Below are positions 1-6,449 of a stretch of 6,449 nt of DNA, piece after piece. The translations under genes were made by a program, and so were the position numbers. The stretch spans positions 1 to 6,449 of the forward strand of contig JBBPYA010000315.1 in the NCBI GenBank assembly GCA_038200385.1. The letters run 5' to 3'. This DNA is from JBBPYA01 sp038200385. Its GTDB lineage: Bacteria > Actinomycetota > Actinomycetes > Mycobacteriales > Geodermatophilaceae. Under the pieces are notes generated by a model. It searched no databases, was not told the origin of the DNA, and was given only the letters and a program-made list of their open reading frames with translations. The first letter of the stretch is position 1. Each line of letters opens with the position of its first letter.

Positions 1-564
<564 letters not shown>

Positions 565-566
565 GG

Positions 567-1100
567 ATGTCGTCGCTGTCGGCATCGGTGCCCGCGACGA
601 GGTCCGCGCGGCACGCGCGGATCCTGGCGCTGCTGCGCGAGCGCGCGATCCACTCCCAGGGCGAGCTGGCCGCACTGCTGGCCGGCGACGGCGTGGCGGT
701 TACCCAGGCCACGCTGTCCCGCGACCTGGAAGAGCTCGGCGCGGCGAAGCTGCGCGGGGCGGACGGCGGCGCCGGGGCGTACGTCGTACCGGCCGAGGGC
801 GAGCCGCCGCTGCGCCCGGCGCAGGGCGTCCCTGTCCCGCTGCTCCGCCTGCTCGGCGAGCTGCTCGTCGGCGCTCAGGCCAGTGCGAACCTGGCCGTCC
901 TGCGCACCCCGCCGGGAGCCGCGCAGTTCCTGGCGTCGGCCCTGGACCGGTCCGGCTGGCCCGACGTCCTCGGCACGATCGCCGGCGACGACACGATCCT
1001 GGCCATCACCCGGGACCCCGACGGCGGCGAGCCGCTGGCCACCCGGCTGCGAGACCTCGCCGCCGGTCACTGCGATGCAGACAGGAACGACCATGAGTGA
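567..1100 (+). CDS. argR: Arginine repressor ArgR
   Basis: Transcriptional regulator of 177 residues that binds ARG-box operators as a hexamer with arginine as corepressor. The N-terminal winged-helix domain spans about residues 14-65 and includes SQGELAALL (30-38) and the recognition segment [15 protein letters not shown] (45-59). The C-terminal oligomerisation and arginine-binding domain spans about 90-170 and carries [10 protein letters not shown] from residue 136, with the two ligand-binding aspartates at 141 and 142. The ATG at 567 lies two bases after the argF stop and gives the usual family length. An in-frame GTG at 588 is a shorter alternative, and the frame's extension upstream of 567 would overlap argF. 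The last 8 bases overlap the argG start. The gene sits inside the operon it is expected to control. No ARG box was recognised here, as operators are expected before the first arg gene upstream. Confidence 0.96.
   Translation: MSSLSASVPATRSARHARILALLRERAIHSQGELAALLAGDGVAVTQATLSRDLEELGAAKLRGADGGAGAYVVPAEGEPPLRPAQGVPVPLLRLLGELLVGAQASANLAVLRTPPGAAQFLASALDRSGWPDVLGTIAGDDTILAITRDPDGGEPLATRLRDLAAGHCDADRNDHE
1083..1087 (+). promoter_or_regulatory. Ribosome binding site of argG
   Basis: AGGAA lies five bases before the ATG at 1093, inside the last codons of argR. It supports 1093 as the argG start over the longer open frame that begins at 883 and runs through argR in another frame. Confidence 0.7.
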
Positions 1101-2334
1101 GCGTGTGGTGCTGGCCTATTCGGGCGGACTGGACACGTCGGTGGCGATCGGCTGGATCGCCGAGGCCACCGGCGCGGAGGTGATCGCCGTCGCCGGGGAC
1201 GTCGGTCAGGGCGGTGAGGACCTCGACGTCATCCGGCAGCGCGCGCTGGACTGCGGTGCGGTCGAGGCGGTCGTCGCCGACATGCGCGAGGAGTTCGCCG
1301 ACGGGTACTGCCTGCCGGCGCTCAAGGCCAACGCGCTCTACATGGACCGCTACCCGCTGGTGTCGGCGCTGTCCCGCCCGGTGATCGTCTCGCACCTGGT
1401 GGCCGCCGCGAAGTACCACGGCGCCCAGACGGTGGCGCACGGGTGCACCGGCAAGGGCAACGACCAGGTCCGCTTCGAGGTCGGTATCGGAGCCCTCGCG
1501 CCGGACCTCCGGGTCCTCGCCCCGGTCCGCGACTCCGGGATGACGCGGGACAAGGCGATCGCGTTCGCCGCGGAGAAGAACCTGCCGATCGACGTCACCT
1601 CGCGCTCGCCGTACTCGATCGACCAGAACGTCTGGGGCCGCGCGGTCGAGACCGGCTTCCTCGAGGACATCTGGAACGCCCCGATCGAGGACGTCTACAG
1701 CTACACCGCCGACCCGGCGGTGCCCCGTGAGCCCGACGAGGTCGTGGTGTCCTTCACCCACGGGGTGCCCACCGCGATCGACGGCGAGCCGGTCACCATG
1801 CTGCAGGCCATCCAGACCCTTAACCGCCGCGCCGGCGCCCAGGGGGTGGGCCGGCTGGACATGGTCGAGGACCGGCTGGTCGGCATCAAGAGCCGGGAGG
1901 TCTACGAGGCGCCCGGGGCGATCGCGCTGATCACCGCGCACCAGGAACTGGAGTCGGTGACCGTCGAGCGGGATCTGGCCCGGTTCAAGCGGCAGGTCGA
2001 GCAGCGGTGGAGCGAGCTGGTGTACGACGGGCTGTGGTACTCACCGCTCAAGCGGGCGCTGGACGCGTTCCTGGACACCGCGTCGCGGCACGTGACCGGC
2101 GATGTCCGGATGCGGCTGCACGCGGGGCGCGCGGTTCCCACCGGCCGGCAGAGCGCGGCCTCGCTGTACGACTTCGAGCTGGCCACCTACGACAGCGGGG
2201 ACACCTTCGACCAGGGGCTGTCCCGCGGGTTCGTCGAGCTGTGGGGGATGCCTAGCAAGCTCGCCGCCGCGCGGGACGCCCGCCTCGGTGGCACCGCGGT
2301 GCGGGACGCGGGTGTGGCAGGCTCCGCCGGGTGA
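1093..2334 (+). CDS. argG: Argininosuccinate synthase
   Basis: ATP-dependent ligase joining citrulline and aspartate to argininosuccinate, releasing AMP and PPi (cytosolic, penultimate arginine step). The protein has 413 residues, close to the roughly 400 usual for the family. The N-terminal PP-loop nucleotide-binding motif is SGGLDTS at 10-16 within [31 protein letters not shown] starts at 116 and is the citrulline/aspartate-binding signature. DQNVWGR is at 177-183 and GLWYSPLK at 313-320, in the region of the C-terminal multimerisation domain. The ATG at 1093 is chosen because the conserved N-terminus starts directly after it and a Shine-Dalgarno sequence precedes it. It overlaps the argR stop by 8 bases, indicating translational coupling. 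The last dozen or so residues (Ala/Gly-rich) extend past the conserved core. Fifteen bases separate the stop from argH. Confidence 0.97.
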   Translation: MSERVVLAYSGGLDTSVAIGWIAEATGAEVIAVAGDVGQGGEDLDVIRQRALDCGAVEAVVADMREEFADGYCLPALKANALYMDRYPLVSALSRPVIVSHLVAAAKYHGAQTVAHGCTGKGNDQVRFEVGIGALAPDLRVLAPVRDSGMTRDKAIAFAAEKNLPIDVTSRSPYSIDQNVWGRAVETGFLEDIWNAPIEDVYSYTADPAVPREPDEVVVSFTHGVPTAIDGEPVTMLQAIQTLNRRAGAQGVGRLDMVEDRLVGIKSREVYEAPGAIALITAHQELESVTVERDLARFKRQVEQRWSELVYDGLWYSPLKRALDAFLDTASRHVTGDVRMRLHAGRAVPTGRQSAASLYDFELATYDSGDTFDQGLSRGFVELWGMPSKLAAARDARLGGTAVRDAGVAGSAG

Positions 2335-4384
<2,050 letters not shown>

Positions 4385-4388
<4 letters not shown>

Positions 4389-5671
4389 CCGCCGACGGTG
4401 TCCCCTCCGACATCCTGCAGGAGCTGCACTGGCGCGGGCTGATCGCGCAGAGCACGGACCGGGCGGCGTTGCGGGCAGCGCTGGCCGCCGGGTCGGTCAC
4501 CCTGTACGCCGGCTTCGACCCCACCGGGCCGAGCCTGCACGTCGGGCACCTGGTGCCGCTGCTCACCCTGCGCCGCTTCCAGCTCGCCGGGCACCGCCCG
4601 ATCGCGCTGGCCGGCGGGGCCACCGGGATGATCGGCGACCCGCGGGACGTCGGCGGGGAGCGCCAGCTGCACCCGCCGGACGTGGTGGCCGGCTGGCTCG
4701 GCTCGATCCGCGACCAGCTCGGGCGGTTCCTGGACTTCGACGGGCCGCTGGCCGCCCGCCTGGTGGACAACAACGACTGGACCGCCCGGCTGTCCACCGT
4801 CGACTTCCTCCGCGAGATCGGCAAGCACTTCTCGGTCAACGTCATGCTCGCGCGGGAGACCATCCGGCGCCGGCTCGAGACCGACGGCATCAGCTACACC
4901 GAGTTCAGCTACCTGCTGCTGCAGTCGATGGACTACCTGGAGCTGTTCCGGCGGTACGGGTGCGCGCTGCAGGTCGGTGGCTCCGACCAGTGGGGGAACA
5001 TCCTCGGTGGGGTCGACCTGATCCGCCGGATCGAGGGACGCGCCGTGCACGCGCTCACCCTGCCCCTGATCACCACCGCGGGCGGGGCGAAGTTCGGCAA
5101 GTCCACGGGTGGCGGGTCGATGTGGCTGGATCCGGCACTGACCTCGCCGTACGCCTGGTACCAGTACTGGCTGAACACCGCCGACGCCGACGTCGAATCG
5201 CGGCTGCGCACGTTCAGCTTCCGTAGCCGTGCGGAGATCGAGGAGCTGGTCGAGCTCACCGCGCAGCGCCCGGCCGCGCGGGAGGCCCAGCGCGGGCTGG
5301 CCAGCGAGCTGACCGACCTGCTCCACGGTCCCGAGGCCACCGCCCAGGTGGAGCAGGCCAGCGCGGCGCTGTTCGGCCGCGGTGAGCTGGCAGGGCTGCC
5401 GGCTCCGCTTCTCGGTGCCGCGCTCGGCGAGGCCGGAGTGACCTCCGTGGCCGCGCCGCTGCCGCCGCTGACGACGCTGCTACGGATGACGGGCCTGTGC
5501 GGGAGCACGTCGGCGGCCCGGCGCGCGGTGGCAGAGGGCGGGGCGTACCTGAACAACCGGCGGGTCGAGGACGTCGAGCACGTGCCCGCCGACGCCGACC
5601 TGCTGCACGGTCGGTGGCTGGTCCTACGCCGGGGACGTCGCGCAGTGGCGGGCGTCGAGCTGGCCGGCTGA
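4385..5671 (+). CDS. tyrS: Tyrosyl-tRNA synthetase
   Basis: Class I aminoacyl-tRNA synthetase that activates tyrosine with ATP and charges tRNA-Tyr; a cytosolic homodimer of about 420 residues (428 here). The catalytic Rossmann domain carries YAGFDPT (41-47), the HIGH-type motif HVGH at 52-55, the tyrosine-pocket residues Tyr176, Gln180 and Asp183 in [22 protein letters not shown], and the KMSKS-type loop KFGKS at 236-240. These sit at a constant +7 offset from remembered Bacillus stearothermophilus TyrS numbering up to Asp183. An S4-like RNA-binding domain occupies about residues 375-420 ([18 protein letters not shown]). The sequence closely resembles mycobacterial TyrS. The GTG start overlaps the mpg stop by four bases and has no clear Shine-Dalgarno sequence, so initiation probably depends on mpg translation. 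No T-box or other leader is possible at this junction. Confidence 0.97.
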
Positions 5672-5727
5672 GCAAGCAGGGTGCCGGCGCCCCGCCGCCG
5701 ACGAAACATGGGAACCGAGTCGCCCCC

Positions 5728-5746
5728 GGCCCTGGTTTGCAGGGTT
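5728..5746 (+). terminator. Possible weak hairpin after tyrS
   Basis: CCCTG (5730-5734) and CAGGG (5740-5744) form a perfect five-pair stem around the loop GTTTG, extendable by two G-U pairs. It lies about 57 bases past the tyrS stop and has no T-tract, so intrinsic termination is doubtful. A second candidate, GGGTG/CGCCC around a CCGG loop at 5679-5692, is equally weak. Both may be random in such G+C-rich DNA. The 5728-5746 repeat also overlaps a possible upstream promoter, so it could act at DNA level instead. Confidence 0.22.
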
Positions 5747-5762
5747 CCGACCCGCGTAGTAC
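5736..5762 (+). promoter_or_regulatory. Possible upstream rrn promoter (P1)
   Basis: TTTGCA (5736-5741) and TAGTAC (5757-5762) could be -35 and -10 elements, but the 15-base spacer is short and the -10 lacks the final T. Reading TGGTTT (5733-5738) as -35 gives an 18-base spacer with a poor hexamer. rRNA operons of actinomycetes often have several tandem promoters, which is the main reason to note this. It is much weaker by sequence than the promoter at 5857. Confidence 0.3.
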
Positions 5763-5846
5763 CGTCGGCACGCAACACCGGCACGGCGCGGCGCGGACAG
5801 CGGTCCGGTCGCGGAGCCGGAGTCGCGGGTGGTGCGGGAGACCGGG

Positions 5847-5860
5847 TCGAACCGGTTTGA
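5847..5860. repeat. 14-bp near-palindrome abutting the rrn promoter -35 box
   Basis: TCGAACCGGTTTGA is symmetric except for one pair (G5849 opposite T5858), with a perfect AACCGGTT core at 5850-5857. Its right arm runs into the -35 hexamer TTGACG. A dyad here could be a protein-binding site controlling rRNA transcription, or chance symmetry. No regulator is recognised from the sequence. Confidence 0.45.
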
Positions 5861-5885
5861 CGCCGCGAAGCCGACCGCGTAACGT
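5857..5885 (+). promoter_or_regulatory. Main rrn promoter, sigma-70/HrdB type
   Basis: The -35 element TTGACG (5857-5862) and -10 element TAACGT (5880-5885) are separated by exactly 17 bases and fit the actinobacterial principal sigma factor consensus (TTGAC, TAnnnT). The start site is predicted around 5891-5893, about 45 bases before boxA and about 315 bases before 16S, which is a normal arrangement for an actinomycete rRNA operon. Confidence 0.75.
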
Positions 5886-5934
5886 TCCACTGGTTGCCCC
5901 GCGAACGGCTGAGAGGCCCGCTGCGGTGCGCTCC

Positions 5935-5960
5935 CGCTCCTTGAGAACTCAACAGCGTGC
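5935..5960 (+). promoter_or_regulatory. rrn leader boxA antitermination region
   Basis: CGCTCCTTGA (5935-5944) matches the bacterial rRNA boxA consensus (TGCTCTTTGA-like). It is followed by GAACTCAACAGCGTGC, the extended form seen in actinomycete rRNA leaders (TTGAGAACTCAACAG). In the RNA boxA is bound by NusB/S10 to allow antiterminated transcription of rRNA and to help precursor folding. TTGAG/CTCAA is a local inverted repeat around AA. A short GCGG/CCGC pairing at 5923-5937 just upstream may be a boxB-like element, but this is weak. Confidence 0.8.
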
Positions 5961-5998
5961 TAAAAGTCAGTGCCAACTGTCCGGCAGCCGACGGCTTA

Positions 5999-6016
5999 CG
6001 ATCCGCCCCCGGATCG
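5999..6016 (+). other. Leader hairpin with CCCC loop
   Basis: CGATCCG (5999-6005) and CGGATCG (6010-6016) form a perfect seven-pair stem around CCCC. It lies in the transcribed pre-16S leader about 40 bases after boxA. It may be a structural element of leader folding or processing. It has no T-tract and so is unlikely to terminate. Confidence 0.55.
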
Positions 6017-6055
6017 GACGCCGCCGAAGGTCGGGCGAAATGAACGATGGACAAT

Positions 6056-6069
6056 CGAGCTAGAGCTCG
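6056..6069 (+). other. Leader hairpin with TAGA loop
   Basis: CGAGC (6056-6060) and GCTCG (6065-6069) pair perfectly around TAGA in the pre-16S leader. It is short, so chance is possible, but it sits between two better hairpins. Confidence 0.4.
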
Positions 6070-6108
6070 CTTGGCCATGGATTCGACTGGTGCACGGTCG
6101 GGCCTGCG

Positions 6109-6130
6109 GATGAGCCTTTCGAGGGTCATC
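6109..6130 (+). other. Leader hairpin capped by a UUCG tetraloop
   Basis: GATGAGCCT (6109-6117) pairs with AGGGTCATC (6122-6130) around TTCG, giving eight pairs with one internal G-G mismatch (6114/6125). UUCG is a very stable RNA loop, though its usual C-G closing pair is replaced by U-A. The hairpin lies about 80 bases before 16S and may guide leader folding or RNase processing. Confidence 0.55.
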
Positions 6131-6208
6131 GGGGCGTGCTCGGGCATCACTCTTCTCATGTCACTTCACCGTGGCGGCCTCGTGTCGTCCGGCCTGAGGT
6201 AATAGACA

Positions 6209-6449
6209 TCTATGGAGAGTTTGATCCTGGCTCAGGACGAACGCTGGCGGCGTGCTTTATACATGCAAGTCGAGCGAGGCTCCTCCTTCGGGAGGATGCC
6301 CTAGCGGCGAACGGGTGAGTAACACGTGGGCAACCTGCCCCTAGCACTGGGATAACCCCGGGAAACCGGAGCTAATACCGGATACGACCACGGACGGCAT
6401 CATCTCGTGGTGGAAAGATTTATCGGCTAGGGATGGGCCCGCGGCCTAT
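6209..6449 (+). rRNA. rrs: 16S ribosomal RNA, 5' part (runs off window)
   Basis: Small-subunit rRNA; about 241 bases of its 5' domain are present. The universal 27F site AGAGTTTGATCCTGGCTCAG lies at 6216-6235. As this is E. coli position 8 onward, the mature 5' end is placed near 6209, uncertain by a few bases. GACGAACGCTGGCGGCGTGC, CATGCAAGTCGAGCG, GGCGAACGGGTGAGTAACACGTGG, GGGATAACCCCGGGAAACC, GCTAATACCGGATA and GGGATGGGCCCGCGGCCTAT follow in the canonical order. GACGAACG and AGTCGAGCG are actinobacterial. The V1 region is a short hairpin (CCTCC-TTCG-GGAGG). The stretch after GCGTGC reads TTTATACATG where most actinobacteria have TTAACACATG. It is the first gene of an rRNA operon whose 23S and 5S should follow downstream. 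Confidence 0.98.

Larger units (their letters stand above)
5672..6208 (+). other. tyrS-16S intergenic region with rRNA promoter and leader
   Basis: This 537-base stretch holds no convincing protein gene or tRNA. Open frames crossing it on either strand lack family signatures and are continuations or shadows of tyrS frames. The first part (5672-5850) is G+C-rich with short inverted repeats and no T-rich terminator. A strong promoter lies at 5857-5885. From about 5891 the sequence is read as the untranslated pre-16S leader of roughly 315 bases: boxA region at 5935-5960, hairpins at 5999-6016, 6056-6069 and 6109-6130, then a pyrimidine-rich segment at about 6143-6170 leading to the 16S 5' end. 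The leader is visibly less G+C-rich than the genes. The 5' half of an RNase III processing stem would be expected here, but its partner lies downstream of 16S, outside the window. Confidence 0.8.

Noticed and set aside
883..1092. Longer argG start at 883
   Set aside because: The added residues are an Arg/Pro/Ser-rich shadow of argR, whereas the conserved ArgG N-terminus and a ribosome binding site fit ATG 1093.
5742..5754. GGGTTCCGACCC resembling a tRNA T-arm
   Set aside because: No acceptor, D or anticodon arm can be fitted around it, and it lies in the promoter region.
5497..6063. 188-codon + strand frame running from the tyrS end into the rRNA leader
   Set aside because: Begins inside the tyrS S4-like domain in another frame and covers promoter and boxA; Arg/Gly-rich with no motif.
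4933..6159. 408-codon - strand frame extending across the tyrS-16S gap
   Set aside because: It would run antisense through tyrS, the rrn promoter and boxA, and its translation is compositionally biased (Ser/Arg/Pro/Ala) with no recognisable domain.
6136..6318. 60-codon + strand frame overlapping the 16S start
   Set aside because: Its second half is 16S rRNA sequence translated by chance.

Overview
The window comes from a high-G+C actinomycete (Actinomycetota). The reading frames have almost exclusively G or C in third positions, GTG starts are frequent, genes overlap by 4 or 8 bases, and both the 16S 5' end and the TyrS sequence are actinobacterial in character. The gene order (arg cluster, then a 3-methyladenine DNA glycosylase, then tyrS, then an rRNA operon) resembles Frankia, Geodermatophilus or Sporichthya-like lineages, but I cannot fix a genus from memory.

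Layout, all on the + strand. Positions 1-3759 hold the distal part of an arginine biosynthesis operon: the C-terminal 187 codons of argF (ornithine carbamoyltransferase), argR (arginine repressor), argG (argininosuccinate synthase) and argH (argininosuccinate lyase). Two further genes follow without a break: mpg (3756-4388, alkyl-purine DNA glycosylase) and tyrS (4385-5671, tyrosyl-tRNA synthetase). Each starts at a GTG that shares four bases (GTGA) with the preceding stop codon. The 537 bases after tyrS hold no convincing gene. They contain a good sigma-70-type promoter (TTGACG, 17-base spacer, TAACGT at 5857-5885), an antitermination boxA region at 5935-5960 and several leader hairpins. A 16S rRNA gene starts near 6209 and runs off the window at 6449.

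Together, ArgF, ArgG and ArgH carry ornithine to citrulline, argininosuccinate and arginine, and ArgR is the arginine-sensing repressor of that pathway. ARG-box operators would be expected upstream of the first arg gene, outside the window. mpg and tyrS appear to be translationally coupled passengers of this operon. The rRNA operon has its own promoter and leader but lies directly downstream with no strong intrinsic terminator visible.

I see no mobile element, CRISPR array, tRNA or unknown multi-gene system. This is mostly well-known housekeeping content. The points worth a second look are the coupled arg-mpg-tyrS-rrn layout, a near-palindrome abutting the rrn promoter -35 box, the leader hairpins, and a small deviation in a conserved part of the 16S 5' domain.
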